Assembly: GCA_022036555.1 (NCBI GenBank)
Contig: CM039120.1
Location: 31,025,716-31,089,715 of the forward strand
Direction of reading: 5' to 3'
Origin: Microstegium vimineum
Lineage: Eukaryota; Streptophyta; Magnoliopsida; Poales; Poaceae
Length of the DNA: 64,000 nucleotides
The notes beneath the pieces are model-generated. The model saw only the letters and a program-made list of their open reading frames with translations. It did no database searches and was not told the DNA's origin. Made by a program: the position numbers and the translations under genes. Numbering within the stretch: position 1 is the first letter of the stretch; the number at the start of each line of letters is the position of its first letter. This document shows positions 10,645 through 20,941 of this stretch, piece after piece.

Positions 10645-12147
10645 ATGGAAGCCGGTGGACCAAGTGTTGGTAGAGGAAAGGGGCCAAGGACAAAGGCCCG
10701 AGGTACCAGAGGAGGCAGAGGTGGTGTTGATGATGGTCTGCGTCCTAGAGCAAGGATCAGGCAAGAGAGTGAATTACAGATGGCAGGGAGAACCATCAGA
10801 GAAGGTGCTTGCTCTGAGACACCTCCAGATCTTGGACTAATTGATGGGTCCTATCTTATTCCTCATGCTAAGGATGTGATTGTTAGGGAGCCACAGGACA
10901 CCCGTGCAAGAGCAAGGGTGAACTATCAAAACTAGTACCGCTTTATCCAAGAACAAAGGGCAATCAATCCTTATGATGTGCCAAAGGACATGAGAGTGGA
11001 TTATAGGTTCTGGAACACTTTCCATTCAGACTTTTATTCCTCTATTCTTTTTCATGTCAAGAAGCCCAAAATCATAAAAATGAAGTATGTTGATTGGGAA
11101 CATCTTGAGAACAAGAGGGATGTAGTGTTTGATAAAGTCATTGACCAGTGCAAGAATCTAGGCATGTATGACTAGATGGGTTTTTTGTGTGACTGGAACA
11201 CTGAAATTATCCATCAATTCTTTGCCACCTACTTTCTTGACAGAGAGAACCATGTGATGCATTAGATGACAGAGGGCATGCATTACAAGTTGGACTATAT
11301 GACTTTTGCCCGTCTCCTTAGCTTTGGAGAGGATGATAGAAGCTGCTCTAACATTCATGATGAGAGATGGTTAACAAATGAAGAAATCTCTCCTCTCTAG
11401 ATTGAGCCTGAGAAGGCAGATGGTCTTGTGAAGGGGTTAAGGAGCAGGTATTATATCCTCAACAACCTCTTCAGGACCACTCTCTATCCTAAGGTGATAT
11501 CTACATCTAACCTCTATGGATCAACAAAGAATGTGCTGCGAAGGATGAGAGGTGGTGCTCCACCCTTTTCAGTATCTCGCTTCATTTGGGATGAGTTATT
11601 CATTGCAGCAGATGATGCTAGGAAAGGGATTCCTTATGCACCCTATCTCATGTTCATCATTGAGAGGGTAACTGGGCATGTCTTCATTAAGGATACTGTC
11701 CATGAGCCCTACAGAGGTGAGAAGGTTGTGCACTCCACAGCTCAGGTGACTTCTATCAGGAGCAGGGCAGCAGCCTCAGACCATCCTGAGTCCTCCAGTG
11801 CAGCAGTTAGCAGAGGCAAGAGGAAACACAAGATGGGTAGACTTCTTAAGAAGATCTTCACTGGCATTTGCTATGCAAATGATACTGGTTATAAGGCTAG
11901 GCTTGAGATTAGAGAGCTCAGACAGGAGCAGGGTCTTATACAGCTATCCCCACCTCTTCCTCCACCAGACCTCAGTGAGGAGTCCAGTTTTGGATCAGAG
12001 ATAATGAGGAGGACTTGGATGATGATGATGATGAGGAGATTCAGGAGGAGCAACCACAAAGACACAGTGGTCGTGCTAGAGCTCCTAGTGTTCTTTTTGC
12101 TATGTTTGTTGACCATATGGATGACCGGCTCTCCTGATGATGATGAT
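10645..12147 (+). pseudogene. Athila-ORF1-like protein of element X, with four in-frame TAG codons
   Basis: From the ATG at 10645 one frame runs to about 11980, interrupted only by four TAG codons (10933, 11173, 11263 and 11398). It has a basic Gly/Arg-rich start, then a globular part with segments like YRFWNTFHSDFYSS, FFATYFLDRENHVMH, MTEGMHYKLDYMTFARLL, FSVSRFIWDELF and APYLMFIIERVTGH. This layout resembles the ATHILA ORF1 / putative plant retrotransposon protein families, whose role is unknown. A frame change near 11985 leads into an acidic Asp/Glu tail ending in TGA at about 12147. Each TAG falls where a Trp codon is expected or fits. No reverse transcriptase belongs to this unit. The family name rests on recalled patterns, so I hold it with moderate confidence. 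Confidence 0.6.
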
Positions 12148-12635
12148 CATATGGATGAGGATAGCGACTAGTTTGTATTCCTTTTGCTATGTTTTTCTCT
12201 TCTTTTTGGTGACTTGTTGCCAAAGGGGGAGAATTCCTAAGTGAAGGGGGTACAACAAATCTTCGACGGTCATGGAGGAGCAGCAACTGTGGGCACTTGA
12301 TCTATCTTAGTTTGTTTTTAGTGTAAGATGAGAGAGCAACAAAACTATTTTATTGAAATATTGCCACTTTAGTACTTGATTTGTGTTATTTGTGGACATG
12401 TACTCTCTCATATATATCATGCTTGTCTTTGTGTGCATTTAGATTTTTTATTAATATCAAGTTGTGTGGTCATGCTTGTGCTTCCACAACCTTGTTGTTG
12501 GCAGTCAGGCCGGTAGTGCCGCTCTGCTGTCAAACAGCAAAACACTCTATTTTGTGAGACAGGTTCATGTGTATCACGTATATATTTGTGACACCTTGTT
12601 TCAGCACCCCACAGCAGCCATGGATGTAGGGGGAG
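12148..12635 (+). other. 3' internal region of element X with PPT-like boxes
   Basis: No gene is seen. Purine strings AAAGGGGGAGA (12221), GAAGGGGG (12243) and TAGGGGGAG (12627) occur here, a feature of Sirevirus 3' regions. A CCGGTAGTGCCG box lies near 12510. The region continues after the solo LTR at 17256. Confidence 0.55.
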
Positions 12636-13105
12636 TGTTGGTATTTCTTATGACTATTGGATAAATCTGCAAGCGCACAGATTATACCGTTGTAGCACTT
12701 CACCTAGGAGTATTCCAAGGTATCGTAAATTATATTTTCCCAAGGGAAAGCTGGGATAGAAATGATAATTGGATAGAGATCCTAGAGAGCACCTCAACTT
12801 AGTACCAACTAGTATAGGGGGGTAAACGATATATGTGATAGGAAGGGTTGATGAATGAATAAGCCAAGGTAAAAGATACTTAGAACGGACTAGATAGAAT
12901 AGCTAGGTGGGAGGACAACGAGAGAGTATAGGGACTCCTATGCAATTCACTCTACTTCAATATACTTAGCCAATTAACTAGTCTAAACACTATAGTTTGT
13001 CTCCTCAATACAAGTATGCTAGGCGAGGGGATAGATCAGTAGGAGGGCAAAACTCCTACCGGACCGCACCCTCGTTTTACGGGGGCCTTACCTTTTAAGA
13101 ACTTG

Positions 13106-13200
13106 TGAAGGACCGAGAATGGCGACCAGAGGGGGGGGGGGGTGAATGGGAGCCTCAAATTTCTCTCGAAATGTTCGTGACACTCTTCCAAAAACCAAAC
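13106..13200 (-). repeat. Stub of the 3' LTR
   Basis: It repeats the first ~95 bp of the full LTR at 14053 (rule-like start TGAAGGACCGAG, a long G run, then CTCTTCCAAAAACCAAACC). It then passes directly into gag sequence. The G run here is about 12 bases, longer than in the other copies. Confidence 0.85.
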
Positions 13201-14007
13201 CGTGAGAACCAAGTGATGACCAAAGCCAGCTTGTCATCTTCAAGAGCCTCCACTTGCTCGTCTGTCACAGAAATCAAAGACAAAGCGAACAAAGAGTGTG
13301 AAGGGTCAGAGGAGGAAGAAGACATACCGCCAGGGCCGGAAACCAACGCCATGGATGGTTTCGATGGGTTCTCAAGCTTGGCCCGAGTCTGCTAGTAAAA
13401 TCTTCGAGGACTTGAGCTTGCTGAAAAGCTCGTCCACAGTCAGGGCATCATAGCCCGGTGACTCCTGAATGGCAGCCACCTTCATCTCCTATACCTTCCG
13501 ATCAAGAGCATGCAAAAGCTTGATAGCCATCTCATGATCATCATAAGGCAAGTTGTCTCGATTAGCACACATCTTGTTGATGATAGATTGGAAGCGAGTG
13601 AACATCCCGTCAACAGATTCGCCGGCCAACTGAACAAAGTTCTCGTACTCTCTACGATATATATCGAAGAGTCTGGACTTGATCTGAGGGTTGCCCTCAT
13701 GATATCTCAAGAGTGTTTGCCAAATCTCCCGCGCCATAGTGAGACTCGAAACTCGCTCAAACTCAGGAAGGGATAGACACGAGAAGAGAATGCTACAGGC
13801 TCTTGCGTTTGACGCATGTTGCGTAACTTGGGCATCGGTATTCCGAGCGCCAAGAACCACGTAGTCCTCATTCTCACAAATTTCCCAAAACTTTGTATCA
13901 AGCCCTTGGAGGTAAGCGGACATGCGCACCTTCCAATAGGCAAAGTTGGTTCCATCGAAGTAAGGAGGTTTACCAGCACCTCGCTCCATGTCGCCTTCGC
14001 GGATCAA
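13200..14007 (-). pseudogene. Truncated Copia (Sirevirus-type) gag
   Basis: The minus-strand ATG at 14007 starts a gag of the UBN2/Copia type: YFDGTNFAYWKVRMSAYL near the N-terminus, then EIWQTL, FQSIINKMCANRDNLPYDDHE and LLHALDRKV. The frame is stopped by TAG near 13489, where a Trp codon is expected, and continues as EMKVAAIQESPGYDALTVDELF. A small indel near 13400 shifts the frame, after which SVTDEQVEALEDDKLALVI is seen. The sequence ends just before the expected zinc knuckle, at the deletion junction near 13200. It cannot encode a functional capsid protein. Confidence 0.85.
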
Positions 14008-14037
14008 GAACCGTGTAAGGTGGATTGATCCTTCACC

Positions 14038-14050
14038 GGCTCTGATACCA
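14038..14050 (-). other. Primer-binding site, tRNA-iMet type
   Basis: On the minus strand it reads TGGTATCAGAGCC, the usual Copia PBS complementary to initiator tRNA-Met. It lies 2 bp from the LTR and shows that the full-length LTR at 14053-16015 is the 5' LTR. Confidence 0.92.
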
Positions 14051-14052
14051 AT

Positions 14053-16015
14053 TGAATGACCGAGAAAGGCGACCAGAGGGGGGGGTGAATGGGAGTCTCA
14101 AATTTCTCTCAAAATATTAGGGCCACTCTTCCAAAAACCAAACCAAGTTGTTGGGCCACTCTTCGAAATATTCAGACGAAATCAGAGAAACGAGAGCTCA
14201 CCAGCAGTGGAGGAAAACTCACTGGAAACCCAAAAACCAAGTTCCCGACCCCTGTGGAAAAGAGGCAAGAACCCAAGGAAAATCAACAGAAACAACAACC
14301 AACGGACGCTCTGAAAACAAGCGACAGACGCTCCGTTGGGGTGCGATGGACGCTGAGCATCAGACGTTGGGTCAGAGGCAACGGACGCTGCGCTTAGCGT
14401 CTGACACCAACACAGAGCCGACCAGAAAAGTCCTCCAGGGGACGGACGCGTCTGGCGGACAGGCGACGGATGCTGGGGAGCATCTGACGCAAAACACACA
14501 GAGAGCCTGCATGACTCTAAAACCGACGGCCGCTCTGGCGCGTGGTCGACGGACGCTGGCGAGCGTCCGGCGCCAACTTGACTCGCGCAGAGAGAGCGAG
14601 CGACGGACGCTGACATCAGCACGACCTAGCGTCCGGCGCCTCCCGATGGAGCGTCCGACACCCCCGATCAGAACGCAGGAAACCCGAAATTCGTTTCTCT
14701 CTCTGCCAAATCTTCCCAAATCCTAACCAAATGATCTCCACTAGCAACCCAACTTGGTACGCATGTTTCTAGTGCTATGGAGGAGCTGTCCCAAAGAAAT
14801 CATCGCTCGATTTGGTTTGGATTGAAGGGACACAAAGGATTTGGGGGAAAAACTCAAGAATGGAGAACACTGCAAAGATTTCGCCCGATCTATGTACTCG
14901 TGAGGTTTGAGGAGAAACCCTTCGGTGCAAAGATGCTCCTCACGATTATGAACAACTTGGTTCAAACAGATTTGCAAGAACTACTCCATAGAAAAAGATC
15001 TCAACTTGGGATCAAAGGAGAGCAAAAAGTAAAACGCGAAGAACACAAGCAAACGGGGAGACTCAATCAAGAAACTAACCGTGCCATGGCACTCGGAGAG
15101 TCAGGCCTCCGATTCCCACCAAAAGATTTGCGAGTTCTTACAAAGGTTGGAGAGATCAACTTAGAGACCTCATGAACTAGGAGAGGTTAGAGAGAGAGAG
15201 AGTTGGGGCAAATGATTTGGTTTCAAGAGGGGGGATGAGGGATACCCCTTCATCCCCTACTTATCGGGCTTTGGCTATTTCCCAAATACCCCCCTAGATA
15301 CATTGAGCAAACTACCTAGCCTAAGCAATAAAGTCCAAGCTCCGGAAAATATCTCTCGCATTTTGAATGGATGACCCCGCTTCTTGCAGGGAGTTTCGTC
15401 GCCTCGACGCAACCTCCAGGATTCCGCTACGTGCCATCCCCGCTTCCTCGGAAGCTCTGCCTAGGTTTTGAGGCCCAAACCTAAGAAAACGCCACCGGTA
15501 GCTTTGGGCTCAACTACAGAACCCCGAGTTTTGAGGCCCAAACTCGGAAACCGTCCTCGGATGGTTTTGAGGCCCAAACCACCAAACCGCTCGACTTGAG
15601 CCACCTTGTCCTCGCCCGGTCGGACTCCGAGTCTCATGAGCCTCCGCTTGACCCGCTCGTCTGTCGTCTTGACTTGGTCAACTCGGTCTACCTCCATGTC
15701 TTCTCGCACTCGCCGGTGCCAAATACTAACCACCACAGCTAGTCTGCCGGCGCCCATGGTCCCTCAGTCTGAGCCCCGCTTCCGCCCTTCACCACTCTCA
15801 GTCCATCGGCACGGCAAGCCTCTACTCGACCTTCTCCACGCCATTGACCACTGTCACTAGGCATAGTACCAGCACACCACAAGCCGATAGATAGGAAAAC
15901 ATTTTCTTTCGCAAAGAGGTTAGGGTAAGCCACTCAAACTGAAACACTCACGTGTTGGACGATCACTCATCATAAAACTGAACATACATGGGTACTTATC
16001 CATCATGTGTTCGCA
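14053..16015 (-). repeat. Full 5' LTR of the deleted Copia element (1963 bp)
   Basis: It is homologous over its length to 23101-25010. The part at 14300-14660 is an array of GACGGACGCT / AGCGTCCG-type boxes on both strands. Three copies of TTTTGAGGCCCAAAC occur at 15464, 15522 and 15563. Open frames on both strands at 15460-15860 recur in the other copy, but they are GC-rich LTR sequence without recognisable protein features. Confidence 0.88.
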
Positions 16016-16523
16016 ACTTGCCTAAGAACATGTGGTGGAATACAACTACTAGACAAGGCTGTCACCTTTTGCTAGCTACCACAAACAATCCTTACAACAA
16101 GAGGTAACCAAGGATAAGAGGATGTATAAGCACCACACTTACACACAACTTACTACTTTGACTACGATCTATAGTCAAAGCACCCTATGACAGGCAATGA
16201 TCGCATACGGGAAAGGCCACAAGGATCACAGACTATGGATGTAAAGGCTATTAAAGATCAAAAGTATATAACAAGGCTATATCTAGTATAGTAATGCTCA
16301 AAGTAAATACTAAGTAAAGTAGAGGAAAAGATATATATTGAATAAGATAAAGTCTTACAAAGAAGGAAAGATACAAGAGCTATACCAGACTTTCCAGAAG
16401 ACGACTCCGGAAATCCCGAGCGCAACTCGATTCAACTCTAACTCCCACTCTAGACTAACTACTAGAACAATCTAAGAAATAGAGCTTGTAGGCTTCTTCA
16501 CCATGTGTAGAGATGGGAGCCTC

Positions 16524-16531
16524 TATTTATA
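16524..16531 (-). promoter_or_regulatory. Likely TATA box of the solo LTR
   Basis: On the minus strand it reads TATAAATA within CCCACTATAAATAGAGG, in the orientation of this LTR and upstream of its 3' half. This suggests the LTR core promoter; activity is unknown. Confidence 0.55.
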
Positions 16532-17255
16532 GTGGGAGGAGGAGTAGGGGTTACTCCAGCGCCACGTCAGCGATCCAAGGGGCTTCAATCCTCTACCCTT
16601 GGATCCAACCGCCTTAGAACCGACCAAGGATGGAGGGATGTGATTTCCAGCATGTGCCAAGAGGTATGGCGGTTGGCAGAGCCCAAACCGACCAAGGGGG
16701 TGGTCGGACGACCTCCCCTATGGTAGGTGGGCCCTCCTTTGGCCTTCCAGAGGTAGCCCCACTGGTCAGGGACCAAGTGGGGGCCTTGTGGGCCCAATTG
16801 ATGGTCGGTCAACCCCCCCCTTGGGGGTTCTAGCCCACCTCAGTCGTCCTGGTGCTGGTCCCACTTGTCATTGATGTTGATTGTTGGTTCTGAGGTGATT
16901 GTCATGTTTATCTCCTTGGTGTGGGCCCATGGATCCATGTGCTTTTCTTGTGAGCCATTGAGAGAAAGCACAAAGTGATCCAAAGGTTGGAATTCACTCT
17001 AAAGTGCCTCTCTTGGATCATGGCCGAGAGGGGAGAGATAGTGGGCCCATAGGGTGGTCGACCGACCCCCTATGTGGGTCCCATTGGCTCTCCTTTGCTC
17101 CATTTATCCATTCCTGCATTCAAACACTCCATGGACATGTGGAACTGGTTATCTGATAAATTATGCTCATGATGTGTTTGTTTATCCTTGATCTTGAGGT
17201 TAGTGGCAGCATTTTAGTCATATAAAAGTGCATCATTATTGGTGCCAACAGGGAG

Positions 17256-17430
17256 CCCTATTTCACTCCAATGTGTGAATTTTAGCTTTTTCAGGCCAAA
17301 TTGGAAATTCAAATTCCCATTCACATATTTAGGGGGAGCTCCTACACCCATGACTTGCATTGTCTCAGATTAGTATTTCACTTTTGTAGGCTCTAAGTGT
17401 GTTGTCATCAATCACCAAAAAGGGGGAGAT
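17256..17430 (+). other. 3' end of element X internal region, with PPT
   Basis: It continues 12148-12635 after the solo LTR. TTTAGGGGGAGCTCC lies at 17329, and the final purine tract AAAAAGGGGGAGAT at 17417-17430 directly abuts the TGAAAG start of the LTR. This places the LTR at 17431 as the 3' LTR of element X. Confidence 0.7.
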
Positions 17431-18847
17431 TGAAAGTGCAATCAAGTCCTAAGTGGGTTTTGGTGACATGACAACATAATTAGAGAACTAATGAGACTCT
17501 TCAAGTGTGACAAGCATGTTGAAAGAAAGGAGGTTGATGACCAGGTTGGCGGACCCCTCCAATTACAAAAGTGCATGACAACAAGCTCAAAGGACTTTCA
17601 TTCATTTTATATTTCAAATTTGAGTTAGGTATGCCGTACTATTAAGAGGAATTCAACACGCATGCCAACAAATGAACCAAATGCTATATCTATCCATACA
17701 TCATACACCTCCAAAAATATCTTTGGCATAGCAGCCAGTATTTCCATTTCTTAATCTTTGTTGACTCTACCAGGCCGGTAGTGTCGAGCTTCAGGCCGGC
17801 ACTGCCACGCAGTTCGGCACTGCCGTGCCTCAAGGCCGGCACTACAGCGACTTGATTTCTGCCCGTTGGCAGTGAGGGGGTACTTCCTTACCTCCTTAGT
17901 CCCCCCAACGGTCATCTCAGTCATTCACTCATAAACTTTTCGAGAAATAGTTTGAGAAGCACTATTCTTGCTCTCCCTTCTCCCTTGGTGCTCCAACTCT
18001 CTTCCCCATTGATTTCCACTCGAATCTTTTAGAGATTGAGCCTCTAAGCTTGAGAAGAAGCTTCTCCCTCGGATCTTCAACTCCTACAAGCATTTGGTTT
18101 GCGTGGTGGCTGGCGGTTTGAGTTCTTTACTCTTGGAGCATTGCTCCTAGCTGGCTAGGCGTCGCCCTTGAGCTTGCCTCCTTCGTGTGGCAACCTAGGG
18201 AGGTTTGTAACACCCATATTGCTAATACATATCCCCTCATCTCAAGAGTTCATTCTCTTGACTTGAGACCGAGGAAAGAGCTAGCCTTTGTGGTGAGCTT
18301 GAGCCTTGTGTGGCGCACCTTAACAACGTGGACGTAGGAAAGCCTTGGTGGTGAGCTGAACCATGGGTCAAATCTTGTGTCACCTTGGGATTGTCTCTCT
18401 ATTGTGATATATATTGCTCTCAAGGTGATTTCTAGGGTTTGGACCCGATCTACTCGGTGGGTGTGTTGCTACCACTTTCAAGTGGTTCTAGAGGTTCACT
18501 ACACCTCTAGAAAGGTTTTGATTCAAGCAGAATTTCCATATACTTTATAGATTTTGAATTGTGCAAGGTTCTGTCCTGCTGACCAGCATTGCCGGCCTAG
18601 AGACCAGTAGTGCCTGGCAGCGCGGCAGTGTCGAGCTGTAGAGCGGCAGTGTCGCGCCTGTGATTGACAAAAGTTGTGGGTTTTATTTTAAACAGGCCTA
18701 TTCACCCCCCCCCTCTAGGCTAAACAAGTCCTTACACTAGCGCAACATTTGATTCGCTTCCTTTTAGTACTAACTTGTTGTTGAATTTTCTTATAGATTT
18801 TAAAATAGGATATTCACCCCCCTCTAGCCATTGCATAAGACCTTTCA
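17431..18847 (+). repeat. LTR shared by elements X and Y, apparently chimeric
   Basis: It starts TGAAAG and ends CCTTTCA, preceded by a PPT and followed by a PBS, so it acts as 3' LTR of X and 5' LTR of Y. Most of it (17431 to about 18720) has no match in the 3' LTR of Y at 27127-33341. The last ~110 bp (from the CTAGCGCAACATT string near 18738) is nearly identical to the end of that 3' LTR. Two successive copies of a typical tail (TATTCACCCCCC...CTCTAG) lie at 18699 and 18811. CCGGCACTGCCG-type boxes cluster near 17770-17850 and 18590-18660. Confidence 0.75.
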
Positions 18848-18849
18848 AG

Positions 18850-18861
18850 TGGTATCAGAGC
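18850..18861 (+). other. Primer-binding site, tRNA-iMet type
   Basis: TGGTATCAGAGC lies two bases after the LTR end, as in most plant Copia elements. It fixes the orientation of element Y. Confidence 0.93.
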
Positions 18862-18904
18862 TAGTACACCGTTGATTTGAGGCTTAACAACGTACAGTGT
18901 GAAG

Positions 18905-20928
18905 ATGGCTCATAACAACAACATGAAGAAACCACCCAAGTTCGATGGCACCAACTATGGCTATTGGAAGGTCAAGATGACCGCTCACATCAAGTAAATT
19001 AGCCAGAAGGTGTGGCTTGTGGTGGACAAGAAGTTTGAGGTTGTGAATGTGGAAGCTCCCACCCCAAAAGAGGAAGAAAAGTTGCAACACAACTATATTG
19101 CTCTTAGTGCTATCCATGAGGCTCTTGATGAGAAGGTATTTGAGCAAATCAAGAATCTAGAGAGTGCTCATGAGGCTTGGAAGAAGATTGAAGAATCATT
19201 TGAAGGCACTCAAGTTGTCAAAGGAGCAAAGGCGTACATTCTCAAAGAAAAGTTTGCAACCTTCAAGATGAAGGATGATGAGAACGTGTCGAAGATGTTC
19301 CATAGGCTGCAAGTGCTAGTCAATGATCTCATGGCTCTTGGTGAGAAGTTTGAGGACAAAGAATTCTCTCACAAGTTCTTGAGGTGTCTTCCATCCCGGT
19401 TTGACACACTTGTGACTTTGATTGTGGGGAGTGGGCTAAACACCATGACTCCTAATCAAGTCTTGGGGGATGTGATGACCGAAGACACAAACCGGGACAA
19501 CAAGGAAGAAGATGTGAAGAAGGAAGACAAGAAGGATGAAAAGAAGAAGAGCATGGCATTCAAAGCCACTTCACTCAAGGGCAAGAGAAATATTGAAGGA
19601 TCTAGTGAAAGTGAAGATCAATGTGCAAGTGATCTTGATGAAGAAGAAATGGCTATCTTTGTGAGAAAGTTTGGCAAGTTCATGAAGAAGAAAGGCTATC
19701 ATGCAAGAAGGAAGAGAACATCTTCCAAGAACTTTGATGAGCCAAGGAAGTGCTTCAAGTGTGGAAGCTTTGATCATCTCATTGCTCATTGTCCTTACAA
19801 TAGTGAGAAGGATGATGATGATCACAAGAAGAGAGGCAAGAAGGAGAAAAAGCCCACCTTTGACAAGAAGAAGAAGAAGGGCTACTCTCACATAGTGACA
19901 TGGGATAGTGATTCTTCTTCATGTGGTGATAATGATCTAGAAAAGAAGACATCTACCAAGAAGAAGGCATTTGCTAGCATTGCTATGAAGGACAAGATCT
20001 CTCTATTTGACACTCCATCATCATGCTTCATGGCTAAGTCCGCTAAGGTACTTTCTCATGATGAGAGTGAGAGTGAAAGTGAGAATGATAGTGAGGATGA
20101 GGGCCCCTCTAAGGAGGAACTCAGGGACATGCTTGAATAAGCTAAGGAATACATTTACAAGAAGAGGAAGGAATACAAGGAATTGCGCAAGACCAATGAG
20201 GCTCTTGAGCAAAACCTTGATGAGGTTGTAGCATCTCATGAGAGGCTAATGGAAGCCCATGTGAAGCTAGAGAAGTCTCACATCAAGCTTGAAAGAGCTC
20301 ATATCTCTCTCCTAGATCAAAGTAAGAAAGAGATTGTTCAAACATGTGACATGGGGGTAACTTGTGATATTCTTGATGAATCATTTTATACTCCTATCAT
20401 TGTTGCTCCTATTAACCCCTCTTGTAGCACTACTACTTCCATTTCATCTACTAGTGATGGTTTCACTTGTGATGCCTCACTAATGGTGGAAAATGAAACC
20501 CTCAAGGAGGTTACAAAGCTCAATCACTCCTTAGCTAAGGCTTATGGAGGTAAGGACCGCTTGCTTATGTGCTTGGGTAGCCAAATAGCATCTCTCTACA
20601 AAGAGGGATTGGGCTATACCCCCAAGAAAGGAAAGGCCGCTTTTGCTCCTCACAAGACTCATTTTGTGAAGGACACTAGTAGGTATTACAAGAGTTGCAA
20701 ACAAGTTGGTCACAATGAGCAACATTGCATGAATAAGAAGGAAAAGCAAGATGTATCCTCCATTAGAGTTGATTCATTCTATGTCATTTCCAAGGGTACT
20801 AGTGGAATTCATGCCAAGTTTGTTGGTGCACCATGGATGGCTTCAAAGAAGACCATTTGGGTACCAAAAGCATTCATAACTAACCTTGGAGGACCCAAGC
20901 AAGTTTGTGTACCTAAAAAGAATTGATC
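18905..20928 (+). pseudogene. gag of Copia element Y, with in-frame stops
   Basis: The ATG at 18905 begins with PPKFDGTNYGYWKVKM, the conserved Copia gag start. The frame is interrupted by TAA at 18995-18997 and TAA at 20138-20140 (probably a former CAA), and closes at TGA 20924-20926. A UBN2-type core (LESAHEAWKKIEESF, FEDKEFSHKFLRCLPSRFD) is followed by a Lys/Glu/Ser-rich region, a CCHC knuckle (CFKCGSFDHLIAHC), an acidic stretch and a coiled coil (about 20140-20330). A second knuckle-like motif has lost its first Cys (YKSCKQVGHNEQHC). The long C-terminal extension is usual for Sireviruses. Product is not expected to be functional because of the stops. Confidence 0.9.
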
Positions 20929-20941
20929 TATCTTGTAGGTA

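Larger units (their letters stand above)
13106..16015 (-). mobile_element. Internally deleted Copia/Sirevirus element (one full LTR, PBS, part of gag, stub of the second LTR)
   Basis: It is bounded by TGAAGG and TTCGCA and by the perfect TSD ACTTG (13101-13105 and 16016-16020). Read on the minus strand it has a full 5' LTR (16015 to 14053), a tRNA-iMet PBS, the 5' part of gag, and then jumps straight into the last ~95 bp of the 3' LTR. The rest of gag, all of pol and most of the 3' LTR are missing. Because both TSD copies are intact, the loss happened after insertion. The same LTR family forms the solo LTR at 23101-25010. Confidence 0.9.
12636..17250 (-). mobile_element. Solo LTR, minus orientation, same family as the LTR of element A; contains a nested Copia derivative
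   Basis: The plus-strand ends are TGTTGGTATTTC and GGTGCCAACA, flanked by the perfect TSD GGGAG (12631-12635 and 17251-17255). Without the nested insertion (13106-16015 plus one TSD) it is about 1.7 kb. It matches the reverse complement of the LTR of element A in several blocks (for example around 12650-12720, 16030-16090 and 16560-16640). It has no internal region, so it is a solo LTR left by LTR-LTR recombination. It carries GGTGGTCGACCGACC-type boxes (16698, 16801 and 17053). Confidence 0.9.

Noticed and set aside
12172..12664. Env-like ORF expected downstream of pol in some Sireviruses
   Set aside because: No frame with a signal peptide or membrane segment was found here or at 26063-27126.
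14280..14660. Array of short repeated GC boxes considered as a CRISPR-like or satellite array
   Set aside because: The units are short, irregularly spaced, on both strands and within an LTR; the DNA is from a plant nucleus.
15461..15860. Open frames on both strands that recur at 24311-24857
   Set aside because: The recurrence is explained by the two LTR copies. The frames differ in length between copies and have no recognisable domain.
19571..19891. Minus-strand frame of 106 codons within the Copia gag
   Set aside because: It is a shadow of the Lys/Glu-rich gag region on the plus strand (Lys codons read as Leu/Phe on the other strand).
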